The notes beneath the pieces are model-generated. The model made no database searches and had not been told where the DNA came from. It saw nothing but the letters and a program-made list of their open reading frames with translations. A program made the position numbers and the translations under genes. 64,000 bases of DNA from Bacteroides sp. GTDB taxonomy: Bacteria > Bacteroidota > Bacteroidia > Bacteroidales > Muribaculaceae. Positions 25,392 through 33,615 of this stretch are shown in pieces (the first letter of the stretch is position 1; each line of letters starts with the position of its first letter). Location of the stretch: positions 1-64,000 of the forward strand of contig JAAVCK010000021.1 in NCBI GenBank assembly GCA_014802325.1, in the 5' to 3' direction.

Positions 25392-26300
25392 TCAACCCAG
25401 CATCATAAACGCCAGCCGGTAAAGCAATGGCACTGCCGCCGGCGACGTCAGCGAGGCTTTCGCTTCCGGAAATGTGGAGCGCCAAGCCTTAATATCCACG
25501 GGCATGCGCAAATAGCCGCCCTTGGCATAAAATTTCAGAGCGGTAAGAAATTCGCTGTATTTTTCACTCAATCCTCTCTCAGCCATCCACTCCTGCACAC
25601 GTAGCGTGATGGCCGAGCGATCGGCCACTGTGGCCTCGCGCGCGAAGGTCGAAAGAGTTGGTCGCGCCGGGTCAATCACATATCGATACCATCCGTCAGT
25701 CACCACCTTGATATCAGGTGCGAGAGCATACATTCTCGATGTCATGCCAAGATCTTCCCAGCGATTAAGCCCGTCAAACCATCGCAGCCCGTTGTCGGCT
25801 ACGAACTTCCGCTTTATCAGTTTATTGCATAGCGAGAATGACTTTACATGCACCGGCAACCGGTTGAGATCATAATCTTCAGGTATAGCCACACGGCTGA
25901 CTTTTTCGGCGCCGTCGGTGGTAAAGAATGGAGCGGCTACAATATCGGCATCGCAGCTTTCTGCCTCACTGAGTGCTGCAAGCATCGGCATAGCATCGAC
26001 ATAATCGTCACTGTCTACCACTGCTATATACCTGCCCCGAGCCTCGTCAAAAAGGCGGTTGCGTGTGGAGGCCAAACCTAAATTACGCTCGTTTTTCAGC
26101 ACACGTGTGTAAGGAGCAAGAGCCTCGGCATCAGTGGCAAGGGCACGTGCTATGGCCTTATCCACCCCGTCGGGCGAACAGTCGTCGGCCATCAATATCT
26201 CCACACCATGCCCGGCCAGGGGCACAAGCGATTTAAGCAAACGACCCACGAGCGAGGCCGTGCCGTAACACGGAATTAGTACCGAGAGTCGCACGGACAA
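25392..26300 (-). CDS. Glycosyltransferase family 2
   Basis: A GT-A fold transferase. It begins LSVLIPCYGTASLVGRLLKS, has MADDCSPDG and NLGLASTRNRLFDEARGRYIAVVDSDDYV, whose DSDD is the metal/nucleotide-sugar motif. The ORF-track ATG (26348) lies 47 nt inside the upstream gene. A TTG at 26300 or GTG at 26294 directly after that gene's stop is more likely; I use the TTG. The acceptor and sugar are unknown. It follows the beta-barrel gene and nadE on the same strand and is convergent with the solute-binding-protein gene, 3 nt apart. Confidence 0.85.
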   Translation of the reverse strand: MSVRLSVLIPCYGTASLVGRLLKSLVPLAGHGVEILMADDCSPDGVDKAIARALATDAEALAPYTRVLKNERNLGLASTRNRLFDEARGRYIAVVDSDDYVDAMPMLAALSEAESCDADIVAAPFFTTDGAEKVSRVAIPEDYDLNRLPVHVKSFSLCNKLIKRKFVADNGLRWFDGLNRWEDLGMTSRMYALAPDIKVVTDGWYRYVIDPARPTLSTFAREATVADRSAITLRVQEWMAERGLSEKYSEFLTALKFYAKGGYLRMPVDIKAWRSTFPEAKASLTSPAAVPLLYRLAFMMLG

Positions 26301-26301
26301 A

Positions 26302-26835
26302 TCAGAATACGTAACTGATTCCGAGATAGAACAGTCCGGTATTTGCATGGCGTATCCAGTTGAACTTGCCTTCGAGCGACAGTCTCAGCGTGGGCCGCAC
26401 ATACCACTCGAATCCGGCTCCTACATCAAGACCGAAATTATTGTCGCGCGACGACACATCCTCGCCCGGGGCCATTTCTTCCACCGAGTCAAATTTCGGC
26501 CGCCCATGATGCCACGAAGCGTAGTTGAGTCCGAGCAGATGATAGAAATATACCGTCCGCGCCGAGTTGAGCGCTACCGGGCCGTGATAATCCAGACAAA
26601 ACATCAGGCCGTCAACATCCTTGTGGTCGAATATATAGTCCACACTCGGAGCCAGACGGAAGTGGCGGCTGAATGCATATTGAAAACTCACCCCGGCAAG
26701 CGCCGAAGTATTATATGTGGCATATCCACCGTGAAATCCGAGCGATTTCTGACCTTTCTCTATCTGGGCTTCGGCCGTGAACGTCACCGACGCCATGAGA
26801 GCGAAAATGATAAATATATTGCGTAGAAATTTCAT
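26302..26835 (-). CDS. Outer-membrane beta-barrel protein
   Basis: The 177-residue protein has a signal peptide (ending TFTAEAQ) and a small barrel of alternating strands: GFHGGYATYNTSALAGVSFQYAF, FRLAPSVDYIF, LDVGAGFEWYVRPTLRLSLEGKFNW and the terminal FYLGISYVF. It resembles OmpA/OmpW-size barrels without a peptidoglycan-binding domain. The ORF track starts at a TTG; the ATG at 26835 is better. It begins 3 nt after the nadE stop, so the two genes are co-transcribed. Function unknown. Confidence 0.8.
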   Translation of the reverse strand: MKFLRNIFIIFALMASVTFTAEAQIEKGQKSLGFHGGYATYNTSALAGVSFQYAFSRHFRLAPSVDYIFDHKDVDGLMFCLDYHGPVALNSARTVYFYHLLGLNYASWHHGRPKFDSVEEMAPGEDVSSRDNNFGLDVGAGFEWYVRPTLRLSLEGKFNWIRHANTGLFYLGISYVF

Positions 26836-26837
26836 AG

Positions 26838-28781
26838 TCAATCTGATAATCCGTTAAGAGCGGCAGCCTCCTCACGCCATAAAGCCACCGAAGCGTCCGA
26901 CGGCATGCGCCAGTCGCCGCGGGGCGAGAGACATACGCTACCCACCTTAGGCCCGTCGGGCATACATGAGCGCTTGAATTGCTGCGAGAAGAAGCGGCGG
27001 TAAAACACCTGCATCCACTTCACTATCTCCTCACGCGGATATGCGCTCCCCAAAGCCTTGAGGGCGAGACGGTAGATGCGGCGCGGACGGAATCCGTAGC
27101 GCAACACGTAGTAGAGCACGAAATCGTGAAGCTCATAAGGGCCCACGAGGTCTTCTGTCTTCTGTGTGATATTGCCGTGCTCATCGGCGGGAATCAGCTC
27201 GGGGCTGATGGGAGTGGCGCAAATATCGAGCAGCGCTTCGCGTACATCATCTTCGGCATGCGAGGCAAACCATTCCACCAGATAGCGGACCAGTGTCTTC
27301 GGCACGCCTGCATTTACGCCATACATCGACATGTGGTCGCCATTGTAAGTAGCCCAGCCGAGGGCGAGTTCGGAGAGGTCGCCCGTACCGAGCACTATAC
27401 CGCCCGTCTGGTTGGCCACGTCCATGAGTATCTGCGTGCGCTCGCGCGCCTGAGAGTTTTCATAGGTCACGTCGTGCACCGCCGGATCGTGGCCTATATC
27501 CTCGAAGTGGCGGTTGACGGCGGCTGCTATCGAAATCTCGCGTGAGGTGACACCGAGACGCTCCATCAGCAGCACAGCATTTGAATGCGTGCGCTTAGTG
27601 GTGCCGAATCCCGGCATGGTGATACCCGTGATACCTTTGCGGTCGATACCGAGACGGTCAAAGGCCTTTACGGCCACAAGCAGCGCGAGAGTTGAGTCAA
27701 GGCCACCCGATATGCCCACGGTCAGATTATTGCAGTGTATCGCGGCAAGCCGTCGGGCCAGCGCAGCCACCTGTATATTGACGATCTCCTCGCAGCGGGC
27801 ATCGACTATCTTGCCGTCGGCGGGCACGAACGGGCGCGCAGCCACCTCGCGGTATTTCAGGTCGGCAATACAATCGTAATTATAGTCGGCAAAGCTGCTT
27901 TCACAGCGCTCCACCCCGAGCCTGTCGGCACAGTCTGTAAAAGTCATATTGTGAAGTCGGCCGCGGTCTATAGCCTCTATGTCAACGTCGGCTATCACCA
28001 CCTTCTCGTCGCCGCTCCAGCGGGGAGCCTCGGCAAGCAGACGTCCGTTTTCGGCTATGAGAGCCTTGCCGTCGAAGGTCAGGTCGGTGGACGATTCGCC
28101 CCACCCTGCCGACGAATAGGCATATGCTGCGACGAGCCGTGCGCTCTGCTGCACCACAAGATCGCGCAGATAGTCATATTTTCCTATCAGATCGTCGCTG
28201 GCCGAGAGATTGAATATCACGCGGGCACCCTTGAGAGCCATGGCACACGACGGTGGGACGGGCGACCAGAGATCTTCGCATATCTCTATGCCTACCACCG
28301 TGCCGTGGCTGAGGTATGTGCTTTCCGATGAAAGCAGGGCCGTCACTCCATCGCCGAGGGCCACGTCAATGGATTGACCCTTGGGAAGAGGACGCCACCA
28401 GCGGCGCTCGTAAAATTCATTGTAGTTCGGGATATAACTCTTGGCCGTCAGAGCAACGGTGCCTTGCGATATGAAGGCGGCACAGTTGTAAAGCGCGCCT
28501 GAAGCCACTACCGGCACTCCCACTATGAAATCCATCAGTGTGGACCGGCTGTAGTCAACGAGTCTGAGCAGACCCATACGGGCGGCATCGAGCAAGGTAG
28601 ATGTGTGAAACAGGTCGCCGCACGTGTAACCCGTCACTCCAAGTTCGGGCATCACTGCTATCTCCACGTCCTCGGCTTCAAGCCGACGCAACATGGAGAT
28701 AATATGCTCGACGTTGTAGTCCACGTCGGCAACATTGACGGCCGGAACGGCCGAAGCTATTCTGAGAAATCCCTCTTTCAT
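26838..28781 (-). CDS. nadE: Glutamine-dependent NAD+ synthetase
   Basis: The 647-residue protein fuses an N-terminal CN-hydrolase glutaminase to a C-terminal NAD synthetase. The glutaminase triad is visible as Glu46 in MPELGVTGY, a Lys in AKSYIPNYNEFYERRWW and a Cys in GIEICEDLW. The synthetase P-loop is GISGGLDSTLALLVA. It amidates nicotinate adenine dinucleotide using glutamine-derived ammonia and ATP. The length is normal for the fused type. It is the first gene of a unit with the beta-barrel and GT2 genes. Confidence 0.96.
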   Translation of the reverse strand: MKEGFLRIASAVPAVNVADVDYNVEHIISMLRRLEAEDVEIAVMPELGVTGYTCGDLFHTSTLLDAARMGLLRLVDYSRSTLMDFIVGVPVVASGALYNCAAFISQGTVALTAKSYIPNYNEFYERRWWRPLPKGQSIDVALGDGVTALLSSESTYLSHGTVVGIEICEDLWSPVPPSCAMALKGARVIFNLSASDDLIGKYDYLRDLVVQQSARLVAAYAYSSAGWGESSTDLTFDGKALIAENGRLLAEAPRWSGDEKVVIADVDIEAIDRGRLHNMTFTDCADRLGVERCESSFADYNYDCIADLKYREVAARPFVPADGKIVDARCEEIVNIQVAALARRLAAIHCNNLTVGISGGLDSTLALLVAVKAFDRLGIDRKGITGITMPGFGTTKRTHSNAVLLMERLGVTSREISIAAAVNRHFEDIGHDPAVHDVTYENSQARERTQILMDVANQTGGIVLGTGDLSELALGWATYNGDHMSMYGVNAGVPKTLVRYLVEWFASHAEDDVREALLDICATPISPELIPADEHGNITQKTEDLVGPYELHDFVLYYVLRYGFRPRRIYRLALKALGSAYPREEIVKWMQVFYRRFFSQQFKRSCMPDGPKVGSVCLSPRGDWRMPSDASVALWREEAAALNGLSD

Positions 28782-28798
28782 GTAAAGAAATTTTTCCT

Positions 28799-28806
28799 CA
28801 AAAATA
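28799..28806 (-). promoter_or_regulatory. -7 box for nadE
   Basis: TATTTTTG on the minus strand matches TAnnTTTG and lies about 18 nt before the nadE ATG, implying a leader of roughly 10 nt. Confidence 0.5.
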
Positions 28807-29004
28807 ATACATTTTTTTCATTCATCCGTAAAAATAATCACCTATTATTATGTATTCATCCCCCGGACCTGCTTAGCCGTCAACACTGAGGCCGCAATAC
28901 CGGATAATCACAAATTTTCGTTTTTTTCCGATTATGATGTAACTTTTTGAAATTCCCGAAGTCAAATAAATATACTGATTAAAAAAATCCCTCATATCTA
29001 CAAC

Positions 29005-29961
29005 ATGAAACGTATATATTTTACACTCGCCGCAGCAGTGCTGACCGCCACAGTCTCATCGGCGGCCACACGCCTTATCAAAGTACCCGTGGAAGTGAAA
29101 GGCATCTCCACCGAAACCACTCTCAATGTCACCGTAAAGCAGTCTGACGCGCCGGCCAAAGTCACTGTCACCGGACCTGACAAAGCTATCGTCAACGAGA
29201 TCAACGCTACCGTGACCGGAGCTAACCTCCGCATCCATACCACCCACAAGCCGGTAAAGGGCACGAATTACGGCGAGCGCTATAAGAACATCACCATTGT
29301 CTACGAAGGTGCGCTTCCGTCGGACTACCAGGCCTCGTCGAGCGGTAAGATCAAGGTAGTCAACCCGCTCTCTAAGGATGGTGACGTTAACATCTCTGTG
29401 TCATCGAGCGGCGACGTAGAAATCCCTTCGGTTTCCTGCTCCACACTGCGTCTGGCCGGGAGTTCGAGCGGCGATATCGATATAGTCAATGTCAGCGCCA
29501 AGGCAATTAATATTGGAGCATCATCGAGCGCCGACGTGGAAATCTCGAATGTAAAATGCACGGAATTGAACATGTCAGTATCGTCGAGCGCCGACATCGA
29601 CATAAAAAATCTCGTCGCTGACAACACCAACGCCTCAGTATCGTCAAGCGCCAAAGTCGAAATCGACAATGTTATCGGCAAAAGCCTCAATCTCAATGCA
29701 TCGTCAAGCTCTGAAGTAGATATCGACAAGTGCTCGGTAACTTCCGTCACGGCTATATCTTCATCCAATGCCGACATCAACCTCCATTCACTCAAAACAG
29801 AAACTCTTATCACCAACGCATCATCAGGCAGCGACATAACTATCAGCGGATCAGCAAGCAACGCCACTCTCAGTGCGTCGAGCGGCGGATCGGTAGTTCG
29901 CAAGAAATTCTCTTGCCCCTCTCCTACCATCTCGGCGTCGTCAGGCGGTAAAGTAAAATAA
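29005..29961 (+). CDS. Head-GIN (DUF2807) repeat protein, secreted
   Basis: The 318-residue protein has a signal peptide (ending TVSSAAT) and an N-terminal strand region. About nine repeats of roughly 20 residues follow, each beginning SSS(G/A/N)D(V/I)(E/D)I, as in the beta-helical DUF2807 fold. The repeats drift toward SSGGS/SSGGK at the end. Such proteins are often called putative autotransporter adhesins in Bacteroidetes, but there is no translocator domain here and the function is unproven. It is probably periplasmic or surface-exposed. No operon partner is visible. Confidence 0.8.
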   Translation: MKRIYFTLAAAVLTATVSSAATRLIKVPVEVKGISTETTLNVTVKQSDAPAKVTVTGPDKAIVNEINATVTGANLRIHTTHKPVKGTNYGERYKNITIVYEGALPSDYQASSSGKIKVVNPLSKDGDVNISVSSSGDVEIPSVSCSTLRLAGSSSGDIDIVNVSAKAINIGASSSADVEISNVKCTELNMSVSSSADIDIKNLVADNTNASVSSSAKVEIDNVIGKSLNLNASSSSEVDIDKCSVTSVTAISSSNADINLHSLKTETLITNASSGSDITISGSASNATLSASSGGSVVRKKFSCPSPTISASSGGKVK

Positions 29962-29984
29962 TTTGCAAAAATTTGTTAATACTC

Positions 29985-30015
29985 TTTGCGGTTACAAAAT
30001 TATGTCTTAACTTTG
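29985..30015 (+). promoter_or_regulatory. Promoter of the tRNA-Arg pair
   Basis: TTTG at 29985-29988, a 19-nt spacer and TAACTTTG at 30008-30015 form a near-ideal Bacteroidales promoter 11 nt before the first tRNA. Confidence 0.8.
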
Positions 30016-30026
30016 CATCCGCAAAC

Positions 30027-30100
30027 GGCTCATTAGCTCAACTGAATAGAGCATCTGACTACGGATCAGAAGGTTACAGGTTTGAATCCTGTATGAGTCA
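30027..30100 (+). tRNA. tRNA-Arg (ACG), copy 1
   Basis: A 74-nt cloverleaf can be drawn. The acceptor stem is GGCTCAT/ATGAGTC (one G-T pair). The D arm is GCTC/GAGC, the anticodon stem TCTGA/TCAGA with loop CTACGGA (anticodon ACG), and the T arm ACAGG/CCTGT with loop TTTGAAT. CCA is not encoded. A34 would be edited to inosine by TadA to read CGN codons. Confidence 0.96.
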
Positions 30101-30114
30101 CAAAGACATAACCC

Positions 30115-30188
30115 GGCTCATTAGCTCAACTGAATAGAGCATCTGACTACGGATCAGAAGGTTACAGGTTTGAATCCTGTATGAGTCA
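30115..30188 (+). tRNA. tRNA-Arg (ACG), copy 2
   Basis: An identical 74-nt copy of the preceding tRNA, 14 nt downstream. It presumably shares the same promoter and primary transcript. CCA is again not encoded. Confidence 0.96.
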
Positions 30189-30198
30189 CACAAGCTCG

Positions 30199-30237
30199 TC
30201 CGGCCTCGGAATTTCCGATAGCCGGATTGCTTTTTTT
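30199..30237 (+). terminator. Terminator of the tRNA operon
   Basis: TCCGGC/GCCGGA with an inner TCGGA/TCCGA forms a two-part hairpin followed by a TTTTTTT run. This is a classic intrinsic terminator directly after tRNA copy 2. Confidence 0.85.
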
Positions 30238-30263
30238 ACCCGATATCATTTTTGCGCTCAGCC

Positions 30264-30395
30264 GATATCAGGGCTGGAAGCCCGTCGTTGTACTTAACCG
30301 CGGGTGAAGCCCGCGGACAAGTGCCACTGACAACATGAGCTGCGGAGCTGCGATGTCGTTTTCTCCACGGGCTTGCACCCGTGGTTATCGACAAC
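30264..30395 (+). repeat. Composite palindromic repeat element, copy A
   Basis: Ordered blocks are AGGGCTGGAAGCCCG, AACCGCGGGTGAAGCCCGCGG, GAGCTGCGGAGCTGCGA and ACGGGCTTGCACCCGTGG, each a small hairpin. The same blocks recur in reverse orientation at 35838-36013. No ORF of coding character covers them. Confidence 0.85.
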
Positions 30396-30443
30396 CTCGT
30401 GCCTTCGGCACTCCATCCCACGCCGCAGTCGCACACCAACCAC

Positions 30444-30474
30444 CGCCGGACGCTCCCCGGTGAGCGTCCCTACA
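30444..30474. repeat. GGGCGCTCC-type palindromic repeat, copy 1
   Basis: CGCCGGACGCTCCCCGGTGAGCGTCCCTACA is a diverged, inverted member of a roughly 30-bp palindrome family with three more copies at 41724-41910. Confidence 0.75.
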
Positions 30475-30518
30475 AGAGTCACCTTACCGTCCGGAAAATA
30501 TCTACTGACCCATTTTCA

Positions 30519-30550
30519 TTTGCTTATCATAAAATTATGGCCTAATTTTG
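30519..30550 (+). promoter_or_regulatory. Promoter of the phosphate-porin-like gene
   Basis: TTTG at 30519-30522, a 20-nt spacer and TAATTTTG at 30543-30550. The start site would lie near 30556, about 33 nt before the chosen ATG. Confidence 0.7.
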
Positions 30551-30588
30551 CACCGTTTTTCAGTTTCCAAGCAATTTCAGTGTCACAT

Positions 30589-31596
30589 ATGCGCCACTTC
30601 ATCACCCTACTGCTCTTTATTACGTCAGCCGCCGCGGCGGTAGCCGACTCTATACCGACCTTTTCTTACATGCCTCAGATCAGCGGCACTTTGCGCGCGC
30701 GCTGGGAGGACGACCTCACCGACGGCGAGTCGCGTTTTCAGGTGCGCAACGCCCGCCTCAGCATTCAGGGTGATGTAGCTCCCGAAATATCATATTTCTT
30801 TCAGACCGACCTGTGCGACCGCGGCAAGATGAAGATACTCGACGCCTACGGACAGCTGGGCATCATCAAGGGCCTCAACCTCCGCGCCGGCCAGTTTCGC
30901 ATGCCTATGGGTGTGGAGACATTCCGACACCCGGCCAACTACATTTTCGCTAACCGCTCCACGGTGGGCAAGACATGCAACTACCGCGCCGTGGGCGCAC
31001 GTCTGCACTATCAGCTGCCGAAGCTGCCGCTTATGATTGAAGCCGGCGTGTTCAGTCCGTGGGCCATAGGCGATCACGACAAGTGGTCGAAAGCGATGAC
31101 ATTCGGATCCAAGGTCCAGTATTATCTCGGCGAATGGACATTCACCACCGGCTTTCAGTCTGTCAAGCCGGCTGAGCTGCGCATGAATTATTTCGATCTC
31201 TCCGTGGCGTGGCATTCGGCGCGCTGGCAGGTGGAAGCGGAATATCTGAGCAAGCATTATCTCCACACCGTCCTTGACCATACTGATCTGTGGTGTGTAT
31301 TTGGCAGCTACTCCATGCCGGTCAAGGCGGGAATATTCAACTATCTGTCATTTCAGGGCCGCTGGGACGGCTCCACGGCCGGATCAGACGGCACTACCGC
31401 CGACGACAGCGGTCTGCCGGCCATAACCGACGCTGCGCGCAACCGCATCACGGCCGGCGCCACAATATCCTATCGCCGCACACGTGTGTGGGTGGATCTG
31501 CGTGTGAATTACGAGACGGTATTTTATCACCACGACTTTACACCGGCCACCGGTCAGGGCGACCGACTTTTGGCCGAGATGGTGATACATTTCTGA
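30589..31596 (+). CDS. Phosphate-selective porin O/P-like outer-membrane protein
   Basis: The 335-residue protein has a signal peptide (MRHFITLLLFITSAAAAVA). An OprO/OprP-type barrel follows, with FQVRNARLSIQGDVAPEISYFFQTDL, AYGQLGIIKGLNLRAGQFRMPMG and a terminal aromatic strand LLAEMVIHF. The ORF-track start at 30373 lies in palindromic repeat DNA before the promoter; the ATG at 30589 heads a proper signal peptide. Phosphate or polyphosphate uptake is only a family expectation. It stands alone and is convergent with xseA. Confidence 0.85.
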   Translation: MRHFITLLLFITSAAAAVADSIPTFSYMPQISGTLRARWEDDLTDGESRFQVRNARLSIQGDVAPEISYFFQTDLCDRGKMKILDAYGQLGIIKGLNLRAGQFRMPMGVETFRHPANYIFANRSTVGKTCNYRAVGARLHYQLPKLPLMIEAGVFSPWAIGDHDKWSKAMTFGSKVQYYLGEWTFTTGFQSVKPAELRMNYFDLSVAWHSARWQVEAEYLSKHYLHTVLDHTDLWCVFGSYSMPVKAGIFNYLSFQGRWDGSTAGSDGTTADDSGLPAITDAARNRITAGATISYRRTRVWVDLRVNYETVFYHHDFTPATGQGDRLLAEMVIHF

Positions 31597-31626
31597 TTAC
31601 CGCGCTCCTGCACTCAAGCGCCTGAT

Positions 31627-32934
31627 CTACTCAGCGCTTACAGATTTGACCGTACCCGAAGCCAAGGTAGTGGTAAGCACGGTGCCCGGCGCTATCTGCG
31701 ACGCATCGGTCACGGCATGCCCGTCGACACGTGTGATCGAATAGCCGCGGTTGAGAGTGGCCGCCGGCGAAAGCACTCCCACCAGACGTTCGAGCGAGTC
31801 AAGCTGAGTGGACTTTCGCGAAACCGCTGCAGTAAGAGCCGAGCCAAGACGCTGGTGCGCACCGTCGAGCCGCGACTGCCACGGCCTGAGCGCACCCGAC
31901 GAGGCCGATATGACCCGCAGCGAAAGTCTGTCAAGCGATGCCCGCGCATTGCCCACCGCCACACCGGGCAGGAAAGGCAATCGCGAGCCCAAATATGCTA
32001 ATTGCTCCGACGCCTGCGAGAGTATGCGCCCCGCAGCAAGTGTGATGGCACGTGCGGCCGTGTCCACGCGGTCGAGCAACTCTTCAGCCTGACCTATGAG
32101 CCACTGTGCAGCCGCCGTAGGAGTCTTCACACGCATATTGGCCACATAGTCGAGCACAGTCACGTCGCGCTCATGGCCTATGCCCACTATCACGGGAAGC
32201 GGAAACTGGGCTATATTGGCGGCAAGCTCATAGTTTTCAAAAGATGCCAGGTCGCTCGTGGCGCCGCCTCCGCGTATTATCACCACACAGTCCCATTGAT
32301 CTTCAGCCGCGGCAATCTCATCGAGCGCGGCTATTATCGACGCCGGAGCCTGCGTGCCCTGCATCACAGCACCGAACAGAGCTGTAGTGAAAGTTATCCG
32401 ACGTGGATTTTCCGCCAGATGACGCATGAAATCGCCGTAGCCGGCCGCACCTTCGGCCGACACCACTGCCACACGCAGAGCGGGCACATTCCATACTATC
32501 TCGCGATTAAGATTTATCACGCCCTCAGCCGTAAGGCGCGCCAGTATCTCCCGGCGCAGTCTTACGAGGTCGCCCATCGTATAGGCCGGGTCTATATCAG
32601 TGATATTGAGCGAGAATCCATAGGCGGGATGATAATTAGCCGTGACCTTCACCATCACCTTCATGCCGCTGTCAAGCCGAGTGCCGGTGGCCATGAAGAA
32701 GTCGGCGTCGAGACGCTGGAACGTGCTACGCCATATAGTGGCACGCGCCCGCGCAATAGTCTCGCCCGTCGAGGGATGTTTCTGTATAAGTTCGAGATAG
32801 CAATGTCCGTTGCGGCGCAGGTCGCTTGTCTCGGCTGTCACCCAGGCGCTGCGCAACGAAGGCGCTGAGGCCACCACCTCGGCTATAAGATTATTGAACT
32901 GCTCAAGTGTGAGCGCGGTAGTATTCAGGCTCAT
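31627..32934 (-). CDS. xseA: Exodeoxyribonuclease VII large subunit
   Basis: The 435-residue protein has the N-terminal OB-fold of XseA, with WVTAETSDLRRNGHCYLELIQKH. The catalytic region includes RVAVVSAEGAAGYGDFMRHL and the conserved VVIIRGGGATSDLASFENYELA. The terminal NRGYSITRVDGHAVTDASQI is typical. It degrades single-stranded DNA from either end as a complex with XseB. The start overlaps the DUF3256 stop (ATGA). No xseB-like small ORF follows before the convergent porin gene. Confidence 0.94.
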   Translation of the reverse strand: MSLNTTALTLEQFNNLIAEVVASAPSLRSAWVTAETSDLRRNGHCYLELIQKHPSTGETIARARATIWRSTFQRLDADFFMATGTRLDSGMKVMVKVTANYHPAYGFSLNITDIDPAYTMGDLVRLRREILARLTAEGVINLNREIVWNVPALRVAVVSAEGAAGYGDFMRHLAENPRRITFTTALFGAVMQGTQAPASIIAALDEIAAAEDQWDCVVIIRGGGATSDLASFENYELAANIAQFPLPVIVGIGHERDVTVLDYVANMRVKTPTAAAQWLIGQAEELLDRVDTAARAITLAAGRILSQASEQLAYLGSRLPFLPGVAVGNARASLDRLSLRVISASSGALRPWQSRLDGAHQRLGSALTAAVSRKSTQLDSLERLVGVLSPAATLNRGYSITRVDGHAVTDASQIAPGTVLTTTLASGTVKSVSAE

Positions 32935-33566
32935 CGGTCGAGCACAAACCGCTTGCCATTCCAGGTATACGACAGTGTCGGACGGAGATACGGGCTCACT
33001 ATGTCGTATATATCCTCATCAAGGAAACGGTTGAGATTATTGACCAGCAGCAGTTTTCCGGTCGAAGGGTCGTAGTTGTACGATGCCAGCATGAATGGCA
33101 CCTGCATCTCCACCTCGGCCTTATTGGCTTTGCCTTCGGGGGTAAGCCAGTCGTCTATACGGGGTTTGGCGAAATAGTTGCCGTCGGGCAGAGCGTTCCA
33201 GTCAGCGTCGAAAAATGCTATCGAGCTGTCGAGTCCGGGCGCAGCCACGGTGGAGATCACCGCCACCACCTGACCGCTACCTGCATCGAGCACCACGATC
33301 TGGGCTGTCGACGAGTCGGTCATCTTCACACTGAGCGCCTTGTCGCTAAGCGAGGTGACAGCCGACTGACCCTTGAGATTGTTGGTCGACGTATTGCTCA
33401 TGCCGCTGTTGAAATAATCTATCATATCCATGCGGGTGGAGCTGTCGAGCAGCGGAAACACCGTGTTGGGGGCGGTGGTAAATGCTTCGGAAGCGGTGAT
33501 CTGCCCCATCAGGGCGAGCGTACCTGCCAGCAAGCCTGCCGCTGAAACTATTATTCGGTTCTTCAT
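32931..33566 (-). CDS. DUF3256 family secreted protein
   Basis: The 211-residue protein has a signal peptide (MKNRIIVSAAGLLAGTLALMGQ) and a body typical of DUF3256. It includes FTTAPNTVFPLLDSSTRMDMIDYFNSG and a C-terminal SYTWNGKRFVLDR. The family is confined to Bacteroidetes and has no known function. The ORF-track start at 33698 lies inside the upstream helicase gene; the ATG at 33566 gives the intact signal peptide. It is co-directional with the helicase (49 nt upstream) and overlaps xseA, so the three form an operon. Confidence 0.85.
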   Translation of the reverse strand: MKNRIIVSAAGLLAGTLALMGQITASEAFTTAPNTVFPLLDSSTRMDMIDYFNSGMSNTSTNNLKGQSAVTSLSDKALSVKMTDSSTAQIVVLDAGSGQVVAVISTVAAPGLDSSIAFFDADWNALPDGNYFAKPRIDDWLTPEGKANKAEVEMQVPFMLASYNYDPSTGKLLLVNNLNRFLDEDIYDIVSPYLRPTLSYTWNGKRFVLDR

Positions 33567-33615
33567 ACGCGTATATAATTTATACATATATAACGTGACG
33601 CAGGCCGAAATCGTA

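Noticed and set aside
28605-28889. 94-aa plus-strand ORF
   Set aside because: It begins antisense within nadE and runs through the nadE promoter; no coding features.
30373-30588. N-terminal extension of the phosphate-porin-like ORF
   Set aside because: It reads through palindromic repeats and the promoter; the ATG at 30589 heads a proper signal peptide.
32002-32868. 288-aa plus-strand ORF
   Set aside because: Antisense shadow of xseA.
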